In this document: positions 45,401 through 57,269 of the stretch, in pieces
Numbering within the stretch: the stretch's first letter is position 1
Layout of the letters: the number at the start of each line of letters is the position of its first letter
NCBI GenBank assembly: GCA_015680685.1
Contig: MNCI01012628.1
Location: forward strand, 98,740 to 162,739
Length of the DNA: 64,000 nt
Reading direction: 5' to 3'
DNA from: Gnetum montanum
Taxonomy: Eukaryota > Streptophyta > Gnetopsida > Gnetales > Gnetaceae
Translations under genes and position numbers: made by a program
The notes under the pieces: model-generated
What the model saw: the letters and a program-made list of their open reading frames with translations, nothing else
Told to the model about the DNA's origin: nothing
The model's database searches: none

Positions 45401-46536
45401 CTTCACAAATCCTAATGTGAAGGAATCATATCCTTTGTTTAGGTCTTATGCATTTCCCAAACCACTATCATAAAAGAAGGTAATTGGCTTAGAATAGGGA
45501 TGGATCTTTAAGAAGGTCTTAATGGAGGGTATCAAAATTGATTAGACTACTACTTTGGCTACTGGTCTTTGAAAGGATATTCTTAGACTTCATGTTGATA
45601 CTTCTATGATAATCCATATGCACTTTGCATTTTTCATAGGTTATATAAAGAGGTTTGCAAAGTTTCTAGTGGTGTATAGAAATGGATGATGGGTTTTCCA
45701 AAATCCAAGCCAACTTTCTATGCCTTGGAAAAAACATATTTATCCAACTATGTAGGCCTAGAATCCACTAGAGGGGGTGGATGAGACATTATCCATCACC
45801 ACTAATAATCTTGATGCTAGGTAGTATGATTCTTCTAATAGTACTAATGATGATTAACCCCTCTCATTTCCTACCAATATCCAAGATGGTAGATGATGAT
45901 GCATGGAGGTCGAAGGGGTAGCTAGAGAGAAACATAAGAGGCCCATGTAGGAGGTGCCCCCAGCATTAGATCAGCCTACCCCAAAGAAGCTTAAGTTTAA
46001 GCTTAAGCCATCATAACAGGAAGTTGTAGGTATGCTTTATTTAACTTTGGATATTTCTTGTTTTAAAATTTTATGGCTACTTTATGGTTTCATGTGTTTC
46101 TATGTGCTATGGTTGTAGATAAGTGTCAGGTTATATCAACCTAAGTTGCTATAGAGGTAGAACAAAGGCATGTAGAAGAGACACTTCTAAAGCAAACCAT
46201 AGTTGAAGGACTTGTAGGAATAGATGATCTAGATGCCTTGTTCAATGAGGCCATACCAAGTACCTCTCCCATCATCATCCCAGAGGAAGAAAAGGAGGAG
46301 GAGTGAAGTATGCTTATGCCTTAGTATTATTTTTATATTACATTGGTTACATTTGGTTGTCATCCCAATCTTTGAATGATTGTTATGCTTAAAGTAGTTC
46401 CTAAGCCATCAATGCAAGCTCCCCATCCCTAATTTTCATGCAAAACCATGGGTAGAAACTCCAAACAAAGTGAAATTATTGCATGGAATGGCTAAGGACA
46501 TCATTAATCAACTACATCAGGTTGCACTTGAGATAG
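42432..46536 (+). pseudogene. Multi-exon gene-like locus, copy 1, unknown protein
   Basis: Exons joined by GT-AG introns with matching phases: 42432-42559 (MASK stop RRGKSKNLTIKRMDE), 44103-44546, 44627-44895, 45002-46029, 46119 to about 46310, and about 46402-46536. Acceptors follow pyrimidine-rich tracts (TTTACTTCTTGCAG, ATTTTGTGTAG). Visible text includes ELGLIINDQILVVVQTTLDE, NFIGIPIDGAKVSTRTVREL, NPLEGVDETLSITT, an acidic PEEEKEEE, and KPWVETPNKVKLL. A homologue lies on the minus strand at 61.8-64.0 kb. Stops are mostly TAG at likely Gln positions; one frameshift lies near 45240. In each case it is antisense to neighbouring Tat-type coding sequence. I cannot name the family. The C-terminal exons of copy 2 are missing here. 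Confidence 0.65.
42560..44102 (+). other. Long intron 1 with about 145-bp triplicated repeat
   Basis: T-rich intron from GTAGGAAAT to TTTTGTGTAG. The block TTTCT.A.GCTAATTTAGATAAACACCT...AGCTTTTTA occurs at about 43688, 43826 and 43976, spaced 138-150 bp. Earlier, AATTTATGCAT-type units recur near 43500-43620. Confidence 0.55.
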
Positions 46537-46639
46537 GTAAGGATTTTGTTTTATGCACTTTGGTTGTAGCTTTGTTTACATTATGGCTATTTGATTTTAT
46601 GCCTTATGGTTGCCTTTTATGCCTTGTGCAATACTATTT

Positions 46640-46726
46640 ATGGAGTGGAACTCCAATAGTAGACCATAGTGCTATTTTTAGGTCATAGCAAACCATAGTG
46701 ACAGTTTTAGGCCTTAGTGGGCATTG
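46640..46726 (-). repeat. 30-bp tandem repeat, 2-3 units
   Basis: AGTAGACCATAGTGC, TTTTAGGTCATAGC and AGTTTTAGGCCTTAGTGGGC show the same unit as the arrays at 22.4, 37.8 and 57.3 kb. It marks the truncated end of copy 1 of the multi-exon locus. Confidence 0.55.
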
Positions 46727-46989
46727 TCTAAAAGAGATACCTTTCTAATGTTTAAAACATAATAAAGAAAAGTTGTAGAAAATAAGTAATAATGCAAATA
46801 AATTTAGGCTACATGCATAAAATAACAAAGATATAATAAATTGCAAAAGAAGAAAAAATAAGGCTATTTGGTTATCATTGCCTTTGGTCATAAAGGCATA
46901 GGAAGGTTAGGGTAAACTTCACTTGTGCAAACTCTTCCTGATCTTTGCAAGATTAGGGAGTGAGTAAGGCCTACTCTACATAAGCTTGT

Positions 46990-49900
46990 ACTTGCAATCT
47001 CCTTCGCTTATGATGTTGAAAGGGAGTTCATCCCATAGTGTATTGCATTGCTTCTCATTATCATTGTTTGTTGTCTTAGGTTTTCTCTTTTCATGGCTAG
47101 GAGCTTTTTCTTGAAGCTCTACTTTGGACCCCTATACTATGCTCACATTGTTAATAATTAGGGGAGCTGCATTATCATCATGAATGATGATTTCACCTCC
47201 CTCATAAGGAAGGTGAATTTCTTGATGGATGGACGAGGAGATAGCTTGCAACTAAGCCAACTAAGATCTTCCCAGGATCAGGTTGAATCCTAGTATCTCT
47301 TCCACCACTAAGAAGTTTGTGGCTATAGGAAATCATTCTTTGGCTACAAAATCAAAGGAGATAGACCCCTTAATGGCAACTCTTGATCCATTAAAGGACT
47401 TAAGATTTATGATGGTCATAGGTTATACTTTCTTAGTTAAGCCCAAGTGTTCAATGATGGTGCATAGGATGATGTTGGTTGCTATTCCATCATCAACATG
47501 CACCTGATGTATTTTAAATTGTCCTATGCATATGGTTATGAATAATGGGGCTATAATCAACTTGCCATTATAGCGATTAACCTTAATTTTTCTATTGCAA
47601 AATGTTAAGGGTGTTGATTTATCCTCCCTTGATGAGGGAGAAATCATTACTATATGGATAGCTTTCTCATTAGTAGTAATATCTTCACTAATAGGTATGG
47701 AGGTCAACATTTTGATTAGTGCCTCACAATGTGGGGTAGAAGTCATAATCAAGTCATATAAGCTTAAGGTGATATATTTCTACTTCAAGGATTGCTTAAC
47801 TTGATCCACTACACTGAGGAAGTTTTTGTTGTTGGCCATGGAATTATCACCCTGGTTGTGCTTTACTTCCTCCATATGTTCTAAAAAGACTTTAGTTTTA
47901 GGCTATGGATCATCTTTGTTATTTTGGTTGTGGGCTTTAGGATCCTCCTGTGGCTTTTTGGTTGAAGGAGACAACGCAAAGGAGACAAGGCAAAGGAGGT
48001 CATAGGTATAGCCAAGATGGGAGTGGGCTTTGGTGGACCCACTTCCTTTCATGCTTTCATTTTCTTGTCTTTCTTGTTATCAAGATTTTACCTATACTTC
48101 TTCCTTTGGTTGGCTATAGCCCTTGGGTTATCAGCCATTGGCTATAGGGAAGAGGTGAAAGCATTGGCCACCACAAGGGATCATTGTGCAGTTGGTTAGG
48201 CTACAATTGTTTGGGTTGGGAAATCTTATTGACAAAAGGTTCTCTTGAAGGTATTCATGATGGTACCCTCACAAAAAAGGGAGATCTTGAGCTATGGGAA
48301 GCTGAAGAAGCTCTCTCATTGTAAAGGGATACTTGGATCATGAACAGTTCTCTTGCAAGTCTTTGATTGTCATCAATGTTGAATGCTGAAATAACATAAG
48401 GACTATCATTAGCATTCAATGGGTCTTTATAGACTTGCATTGACTAATTTTGTGGTCAAACTAGGTTAGAAGCATCTAAGACCAGTTTCCCCCTATCTAT
48501 CATTCTTTGTAGGTCATGTTTTAGTGCAAAGCAGAAGTCTGTATTATGAGTAGATAGTTGATGATAATGATAAAAGTGGTCTAGTTTGAAGTATCTAGGC
48601 AATGAGGGATTGCCTTTTGTTGTCCAAGAGGGATATTTGGCTATTTTACATAGTCACTCATGTTTTCTTCGAGAATCTTCAATCATTTGTTTATGTTGCA
48701 TGCATCCACTTCTTAATAGTTGATCAAGCAACTTAGATGGTTTTAGTGGCAACTTAGTGTACTTATACCTTTCCTTTCTTTCAAAGTTGTGTCTATTTAT
48801 TTTTGATGTATTAGTCCTAGAAGTTGATGGTTGGTTACTAGAGTTATTGATGGGGGCCTTGGATAAGTTGACCTTCACCCCTTGGTTCATGGTCTTGTTT
48901 TCCTTGGTCACAGTTGATATATAGGGTAGATCATGGCTAGCCTTTGCATCATCCTATATGTTTTTAGTTTGTGAGAACACTTGGCTAAGAGACCATGGAT
49001 GAAGGTAGTAAATTTTTGAGTTGATGAAGTCATTAACTGCTCCCTTGAATATGGCTAACATGTGGGCTTTGGCTATGGGCTCTAGTATTTCATTTAGTAG
49101 TCCATTCCAATGTTGAATGAATTTATATATAGGTTCTAAAGACACTTTCTTAACCTTCATGAGTTGATCAAGTGTTGTGTCAGGCTTCAAGTTATACTTA
49201 AAGTAGTTTAAAAACTAGGCTACTAAGTCTTCTAAAGAGGATATAGATCCTCTAGGTAATTCATGATACTAATTCATGATCCTCTAAAGGCATAGGAAAA
49301 ATCATCATGATGATATGAGGCCATGGCTACAATAGCAAACATTTAGATCAAAAGGTAATAAGATGAGCATTAGGATCACCTTCTCCATTATATTTGCTAA
49401 CTTGTAAAATGGAGGCACCAAGAGAAAGTGTCAAGGGTGGAACTACAAGACTTATGGGATCATCTTGGTAGAAGTGCATAATCTTAATGGTTTGTGTGGT
49501 AGAGGCTTTAAGCCTCTTTAATTTCTCTATTAGGTCTTGCATCATTTAGAAGGCTTGATCCAAGCCTTGCGGTGACCCCATAGTTTGTGAGGTCTGTACA
49601 TAATGTTTTGGTATTTGTTGTGAGGCTTGTGCCTCTCTATGGGTTGCATGATACAAGGAAAAGGTTGCGCTATGGGTGTGGCTTGTGGTCCAAATAAAGA
49701 GAAAGATGTTTGTGTCAGTACTTGAGGCACAAATGGGACAAACATAGTGTGTGATCCTTGTGTTACAGGGGGTTTCATGGTGGATCCCATGTGAGTAGTT
49801 ATCAAATTTGTGGTGGTAAAACCCACCATTGATGATTTTGTATTTTATGGTTGTTTTGCAAATGGTATTGATATGTTATAATTTTTTGTTTGTGGAATTG

Positions 49901-50300
49901 ACTAAGTGTGATGTGTTGCTACAAAAAATGTGGTGTCTATTGTAGTAGGGCATGGAGGAGTGGAAGATGGTGGCACCATGCCCATGGAAAAAACAAAAGC
50001 ATTAGGGTAATGTTCTATGACATTAGGGGATGTTTGTTGAAACAACCCTTTGAGGATGTTTTTAGGCTTGGATTCTATCCTAAATTCATCCTATTCTTCT
50101 TGTTGTTCCCCAAAGGTAGGCTTGACATCTTCCTCCTCTACAGTAATCAACTAGCCTAGGATGCTAGAATAAATGTTGTTAAGGGGAATTTCTTCATATG
50201 GGGAAGGGATGTACTCTTTCCCATTCCTATGTATGAGCTCAAACTCCCTTTTGGCCTTGGCTTTAGTTCATGGAATTAACATGCATGCTTGTATTTTGAC
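46990..50300 (-). pseudogene. Tat-like gypsy gag-protease, decayed
   Basis: Read leftward. N-terminal Pro/Thr-rich part (about 49830-49540); capsid part LEDLVA...KPDTTLDQLMKVKKVS, LEPIYKFIQHWNGLLNEILE (about 49220-48960); then a YTKLPLKPSKLLDQLLRSG region and FCFALKHDLQRMIDRGKLV (about 48850-48500), as in Tat gags. Protease appears at about 47560-47420 (NRYNGKLIIAPLFITICIGQ) with VDDGIATNI where VDGG/DTGA-type loops occur. It continues to NLILGRS and IHQEIHLPYEGEIIIHDD near 47150. Many stops. No RT follows directly; the matching linker resumes at 37500. Confidence 0.75.
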
Positions 50301-51331
50301 ACAAATGGAGTTATAACAATCTTCATTTATGGCTACAAAATCAAGACTCTCCCTTTTAACTCTCAAAGATTGCCTACACCCAATGACTGCAAGGTCTTTG
50401 GGGTCATACACCCTCAATGACTGCCAGTGAATGTGAAGGACAATTTGGTGGATTTTTGAAAAGGCATGGTTATAATGCTAATAATTGCTTAATAATATAA
50501 TATAAATGTTGAGATATGAGTAAATTATAGTGAATGGAATTCAAAAACTCTTAGAGAAAATGAAAATGACAAAAAAATGATATACTTACTATAATTAGTA
50601 AGTGGGGGATAAGGGGGGTTTACCCCTTTACTAGAAATAGAATATTGGCAATGTTGGCTTTAAACCTCCCCCAAGTTGGCTTCCCAAGTGCCTCTACACT
50701 GGGTATGACAAGGGGGAAAGAAGGGGGGTGGGATAATGGAAATATCACACCTTCCTATTCGAACATTAGAGAGAAAGGAAAAAGTTTGAAGACCAAAATG
50801 GAAACTCGACAGTTTTCAAAGATGGTTTTGGCAGGTTTTTAAGTTTTCACCAAAAAGAAGGAAAAAGTGGGCTTGGTTGGAATGGAAACCAACGTTGGTT
50901 TAGTGAAAAAGATTATGTCAACAAAAATTAAATGTTTACCAAGGCTTCTGCATTAGCTTGTTCTAGGAATTCACAATAGATGTTGTGAAATTCTAACACC
51001 CAAACCACCTGCATCTTCCACATTGAGGTTTTCTACCACATGGGGGAGTAAAGGAAACATTAGATTCCTTAGGAGTTTTGGATAAAAAATAGCTTTTTAT
51101 TTGCAACAAAAGTAGATCTGGCTATAAAATTGGTTTCAACCTTCACCAATGTTGGCCTCCCAATAGCTTCCATGCTAGGTATGATAGAGGGGGGAAAGAA
51201 GGAGGGTGAGATGATGGGAATCTCACACCTCCTACCTTAATGTTGAGAGGAAATTTTGAAAACAAAAGTTAGTATTTTTCCACTAAAATTGGTTCTAGGT
51301 AGTTATTAATTCTCTCAGCTTAGAAAATTTT

Positions 51332-51381
51332 GGGGGGGGCGGGGGGTGGTGTGCGGGCGCTAGGGGGGGAGGGGGGGGGGG
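51332..51381 (+). repeat. G-rich run in the LTR
   Basis: A run dominated by G with interruptions (8 G, C, 6 G, TGG..., 7 G, A, 12 G). It satisfies simple G-quadruplex patterns. The other LTR copy lacks an equivalent run. Confidence 0.7.
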
Positions 51382-51387
51382 TTAACT

Positions 51388-51475
51388 TTCCAAGTTGGGG
51401 GAAAATTTTCCAAGCTAGGGGAAGAGCTTCCAAGATGGGGGAAAACTTTCTGGTTTAAGGGAAAAGTTTCCAAAA
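51388..51475 (+). repeat. 20-bp minisatellite in the LTR
   Basis: Four 20-bp units of the form TTCCAAGNTGGGGGAAAANT plus a partial one. The other LTR has only two diverged units at about 21834-21874. Confidence 0.75.
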
Positions 51476-52199
51476 TGTTTCTTTGATCTCCACATTGAAG
51501 GGAAGGAAAATTTTCAAACCTCCCATCCTTCTAGGTTGGGGGGAGGTGAGATCTACCTCCTTGCATGTGTTTTTAGCATAGAAAAATGTCTACCCCCCAT
51601 AAGGCCCATCAAATTACCTTTTTTAGCATTCCAAAAGGCATTTTTGATTCCCCCAAGCCCAAACATACACACTAGGTGACTTTTTTTTAACTTGGGGAAT
51701 GTGGTTTTGACCACTTATGAGGCATTTTCAGCCTCAAAAGTATAAAGTATGTGAAATTTCCCATTTTGGGTTACAAATTTCACATTTACAATGAAATTTT
51801 GCCTCAAGTTCCATGGGTGAAAGCTACATGATGAAGATTAATTATAACATGCAAAATTTTGTGGTGTTTCAATGGGGGATCCAAGAGGACCTAGAAATCT
51901 ACTTCAAGTGGCTAATTGTAGTAGTACCAGAGGCCTCAATAATAGACAACAGGTGGTGGGATGACTTAAGAGCCCATTACTTGCCATGCTTATGGAAGAT
52001 TCAAGCACATTTGTAGGAAATGTCTAAATTATCACAACTATAACTAGTAATGTTATAAAAGTTTCAACTATCCAAAGAGTTTAGAAGGTGGAGGTCCTTA
52101 GTAGGATGAAAAACATGCTAGTGGCCATGATGGTACTAGGAAATCTACATGTATATGCTTTGATGGATCAACCAATCAATGCTTAGCCCAATATCATGA

Positions 52200-52950
52200 T
52201 GAAGGTTAGAAACATGATTTCTAACCTAGTATTTTTTGTTATCATTTTATCCTAGTATGAGCACTTTTTTTGTTAATTTACAAGTAGTTTGATGAATGGG
52301 TCTAGTAAATCAATGTCTTGATCAATGGCTTGTTGTTAGCTATGTTAATTATTGTGTGCTCATTATGAACCATGTTTGTAAGTATATATCCTTGATGATT
52401 TAGAATGCCACTTAGTTTAGTGATCTTCACATCATGAACTTAGGAGACATTGATGTTATCTTGAATATGGATTAGTTATCTCACTATCAAAATAGTTTAG
52501 ATTATTATTGTAAGGTAATTTCCTTAGTGATAGATGATGGTGCATACTTGGATGTGCAAGGTCAAGTTGGAGCTTTTATCTTTAAGAACATTTCATCATT
52601 TTTTTGAGGAAAGGTCATTCTTATTTTATTGTTTTAATAAGTGAATTTCACTTGTCACTAACATTAATCAAATTTCCATTTCCTAAGAGTTTCTTGATGC
52701 TTTTTATTTAAACTTATCTATTCTACCTCCAAGGCATGATGTTGAGTTTCAGATTTTTCTCAAAATCAATTTTGGATCTATCTCTAAGGTTCCACATAAG
52801 ATATCATTCATTCAATTAGAAAAACCAAATATTTAGCTTTTGGAGTTTCTTGATGAGGACCTAATTCATCTAATTGTATTTCCTTAAGGTGATCCTATCC
52901 TCTTTGTAAAGAAGAAGGATGGTAGTATATTTCCCAAGTAGTAGAATATT
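52200..52950 (+). pseudogene. Chromovirus protease-RT fragment
   Basis: Plus-strand text NLGDIDVILNMD then LSHYQNSLDYYCKVISLVID (about 52440-52535) matches the end of chromovirus protease (FDVILGMDWLS...). It is followed by LPPRHDVEFQIFLKINF, SISKVPHKISFIQLE and PILFVKKKDGSIF (about 52730-52940), the beginning of RT. It stops abruptly at about 52950, where the strand of coding similarity flips. Confidence 0.7.
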
Positions 52951-52996
52951 CCCTCCACTTCAATACTATTGCCTTTCTATTCATTGAAATCTTGGA

Positions 52997-53640
52997 CTAA
53001 TTAATAGCACCTTTCAACTTATTCATGCTACCTTGTATCGTCTTCTCATTAATTGGTCCTTGATAGTGCATAAGATCATAAGCATTAAACATAAAACACA
53101 TATCAACATCTTTTGGTAAGTCAATCTCAAAAGCATTATCGTTAATCTTAGCCTTGATTTTGAAAGATCCCTTATTCTTTGTTTTTAACTTAGAGAAGTT
53201 AACACCTCTCAATCATTTCTTTTTCAACTACACCCAAACCAAATCACCAATAGCAAAATTATGCTTCTATTTATTCTCATTTCTCTTGAGGACTCTCTCT
53301 TTAGCCTTTTTCTCAAGATTTAATTTTATATATGCATGAAGGCTTCTCATTTCTTTTAATAAATCAACACTAATTTAAGCTTCACCATCAAAGCTGTTCA
53401 AAGTATTCACCATCTTTGAACAAAACCAATAGTCATCTCAAATGGGCTTTTGCTAATAGCAACATGAAAAGCATTATAGGATGAAAACTCAGCATGACAT
53501 AACAAGTTTTTCCACCTATTTAGGTGTCAATCACACAAAAATCTCAATATCTTTAGCAAGGATTTATACACCACCTCCATTTAGTTATTAGATTATGGAT
53601 GATTTGCACTAGAAAAATTCAACTTTCTCCCTAAAAATTT
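52997..53640 (-). pseudogene. Chromovirus integrase C-terminal fragment
   Basis: Minus strand: KHNFAIGDLVWV, LRGVNFSKLKTKNKGSFKIK and INDNAFEIDLPKDVDMCFMF, then NAYDLMHYQGP. This is the GPY/F-type end of chromovirus integrases. Upstream residues NAFHVAISKSPFEM fit the preceding part. The chromodomain itself is not visible. Confidence 0.75.
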
Positions 53641-53715
53641 TCAAAGGAATCTCTAAAAGTGACTTGTGAATTTGGAGTCTTGTCACTAGTACTAAAGATG
53701 TGCGTATGTGCTCAT

Positions 53716-56700
53716 TCCTTCTAGTTGTTTTGTAGGATTCTTGGCAGGATCACAACATGAGCACATATGAGCATCTTTACTCATATTTGGTCCTCATCAG
53801 ATCCCATGGTGATCTCACATGATGCATTAATACTGAATGCCTAAACCTTGAGCCCATGACCTATGACAAACACATAACATCTATAGAGGCACCACTAGAT
53901 TGGCTAGACCATCTAGTCAAAGCTCTAGATCTAGAGGCAAGCGATGTTACGAAGGATGCCCTCATCGAAGTCCCTATAACAACACTTAGTGGTAAGGAAA
54001 AAACATTGAAACTTAGTTCCTTGTTAGAGCCTCAACACACCCAGAGCATCGCAAAAGTCCTCAATGATAACATCAAGGCATTTACATGGCCCTACAAAGA
54101 CATGCCAAGCCTAGCTCCTTGAATAGTATAGCATAATATAATCCTTGATCCTCACATAAAGCCAATTAAGTAGAAAGCCCACAAGGTTAGGGGTAAGGTG
54201 ACATTGGTAGTCTGTAATAAAATCACCAAGCTTTACAAAGCTAGTTTCATCTGGGCAGTTGACTACGCAGACTTGGTCTCCAACATCATGGTTGTACCTA
54301 AGAAAAAAAAAGCATACACATTTGCATATACTTCCAGGACCTAAATAATGTAACCATTAAATACAATTTTTCGTTGCCTAGTATTGTTCAACTAGTCAAT
54401 GCTACGATTGGTCATGCCTAAGTATCCTTTATGGATGGATTCTCGGGTTACAACTAGATTCGAATTAACCTGGAGCATAATGATGCCTTTCAGTACTACC
54501 TTCATGTACATAATGATGCCTTTCATACTAAATAACACAAGAGCAACCTATCAACATGCCATGATATACATTTTCAGAAATTATTTGCTAGATTTGCTTA
54601 ATGACTATGCAAATTACTTAGGTGGTGTTAATAACTATGCAAATGATGACATAGCAGTTAAGTCCAAAATGGCACACAACTATGCAAATGACTTAGGTGG
54701 TGTGCTCAAATGCTACCTTATACATGACCTTAGATTGAATCCTAAGAAGTGTGTCTTCGGTATCAAAACAAGTTGCATGCTAGGTTTCATAGTATCATAA
54801 GCAAGCATACGCATAGACCCTAATAAGGCTAAGGCCATCATCAACTTAGCACCACCAGCTAACCTTAAGGAGCTACATGGGTTACAAGGCAAATTGTAAT
54901 TCATTCACAAGTTTATCACATGGTTGACTAACAAGTTGCAACCAATGCAACATTTTCTCAAAAAGGGAATCCACTTTGAGTGGACCCCTCAATGAAAAGT
55001 GGCATTTGATAACTTTAAATAGATGTTGGCTCAACTTCCTACAGTCTACCCTCCATAAGGAGATAAACCATTCTACATCTACCTTACAACCTCCAATACA
55101 TCCATTGCCTCTCTGCTTTTCCAAAAGTAAGATAATGGCTCAAAGGTCCTTGTATACTACCTAAGCCATGCATTAGTGCCCCATCAAGCAAAGTACAACA
55201 ATGTGAAAAAGAACTACTTCACCTTAGTCTTTGCACTTAAGAAGTGGAGGCACTATCTTTTCCATAGCTATGTAAACATCATCTGCAAAAGCAATTGACT
55301 TTGGGTAATTACCACAAACATTTACAAAAGTAGTCAAATTGCAAAGTGGAAAGCAATAAATATGGAGTTTGACCTACACTACATAGCATAAGCATTAACT
55401 AAAGGCCAAGAAATAGCTGCACAACTAATGACCTTACCAATAAATGATCAAGCAACAATAGATCCAGAATTTCTAAATGAGCATGTTACCAGCATAAGCC
55501 AAGTGCCTGCTAGCTTTGAGGTAGTCTTACACTTTGATGACACTTCAACCTCTCAAGGGGGTAGTGTCACTATCATAATCACATTTCCCTCTAGGGAGAT
55601 CTAACCCCTCATCATTTTGCATTCCCTTGCACCAATAATGTAGTAGAGTACGAAGGTCTCCTTAGAGGCATCTTAGCAACCCATGATCTAGGAATCTAGA
55701 ACCTAGTGATCTGACATGATTTGCAGCTAGTCTTTAACCAAGTTACAAAGGCTTACACTTGCAAAGCACAACACTTACAACCTTACTATGACTTGGAAAA
55801 GCACTTTCTCAAACAATTTGCAACTGTAGGTATCCAACATATTCCCTATAATGAGAATCCCCTTGTTGATGCATTAGCCACATTAGCCTTAAGCATTACA
55901 CCTAACATGTTTCATGCCTTGCCCACCTCAGTAATGGATTGCATCAAACCTATTACCCAAACAACTAACATTGCATCCATAGCCACAAAAAGCACAACTC
56001 ATGCACAAGAATGGTACAACAACATTAAGGTGTACCTTCAATAGGGGTGAGCCTCCATAGCATCTAACCATTACCAAAAAGGATACAATGCGAAAATGGT
56101 CATGGTAGTATGTCCTTGCAGGTGATAGCACACTATGTCACAAATCCTATGATGGCATACTATTAACCTACATTAGCGATAGTGAAGTGCGAATAATCAT
56201 TAATCAAGCCCATGAGAAATTGTGTGGAGGTCACATAGCACCCAGGGTAGTGCCATTGAAAATCATATGCTTAGGCTACTATTGGTCCTACATGGAGCAG
56301 ATTTTCCTTTCCAAGGTCAAGATGTGCAACATGCATTAGTGACATGGAAACTTAATGGATGTGCCACCCACTGAACTACACACCACATAGATCATGTGGC
56401 CATTCCAATGTTAAGGGTTGGATATCATAGGACCTATCATGCCTAAGTCTTCTATAGGACATAGCTTCATCATAACTGCAACTGAGTGGGTTGAAGCTAT
56501 TTCCCTTATGAAGACAACACAACAAGTTTGCAAATTTATCCTTGACAACATAGTGACCCGATTTGGTCTACCCATGACTATAGTCACTGATAATGGGCCA
56601 CAATTTAGTAGTGTAGAAACCAAATCCTTCTATGAACACCTTGGCATTAAGCATTCCTTTTCATCATCATACTACCCATAGGCAAATGGCCAAGCAAAGG

Positions 56701-57240
56701 CCGCAAATAAGGTCATCGTTAATCTTCTAAACAAGATGCTTAGCAGTAGTAAATAAGGATGACATGAGTAGCTAATATACACACTATCGACCTACCACAC
56801 AACATGTAGAAAAGCAACAAGTAATATGTCATAGAACCTTGTATATGGGTCTAAAGTGATTTTGCCTCTTGAATTGTAGGTCCCATCACTCCATGTAATC
56901 CTCTCAAGCTTCATTGATGAGACTCAAAAGAATGAGTTGAGAATCATTAACCTTGACTCTATGGAGGAGGAGTGCATGTAGACACTTGATCGCATCGAAT
57001 GCTACCAAGAAAAGCAACAACAAAAGCATCATCACAATCAACATCAATGCTTGATCAAGAGAGAGGATTTAGTTCTCAAGGCCATTTGTGAATCCACAGA
57101 TAAATTCTCAGCCAAATAGGAAGAGCCTTTCTTGGTCACCAAGGCCTATGACAATGAAGCATTTAAGCTTGCTAACCTAGATGACAATGATTTTGCTAAT
57201 CTAATTAACCATTCATACTTGAAGTTGTACTATGCCTAGT
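53716..57240 (+). pseudogene. Tat-like gypsy pol: linker, RT, two RNase H, integrase
   Basis: Order: linker (DWLDHLVKALDLEASDVTKD, 53885), RT (54150-54800), gypsy RNase H (about 54960-55400), second RNase H (about 55510-55910: VLHFDDTSTSQGG; EYEGLLRGI; LQLVFNQV; NENPLVDALATL) and integrase (56130-57240: HEKLCGGH, LDIIGPIM, TDNGPQFSS, ending NDFANLINHSYLKLYYA). In RT the YVDD box is split by a local duplication. In integrase the catalytic Glu of the ANGQAEA-type motif is Lys (ANGQAKAANK). Many TAG stops. This is the standard Tat order, with the second RNase H after the first. The 5' end is truncated near 53700. Confidence 0.85.
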
Positions 57241-57269
57241 ACATAATGCACATCAACAACAAAGCAAGG

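Larger units (their letters stand above)
50540..51871 (-). repeat. 5' LTR-like end of the minus-strand Tat element
   Basis: Matches 21100-22282, best over 51488-51871. In minus orientation it starts TGAAACACC at 51871. It contains a G-rich run and a 20-bp minisatellite (separate entries). Gag lies on its left in the same orientation. A primer site could not be defined between 50300 and 50540. Confidence 0.55.

Noticed and set aside
46304-46306. TGA at the end of exon 5 as the natural stop of the multi-exon locus
   Set aside because: The homologous minus-strand copy continues past this point, and an exon matching its WVETP block is found at about 46402-46536.
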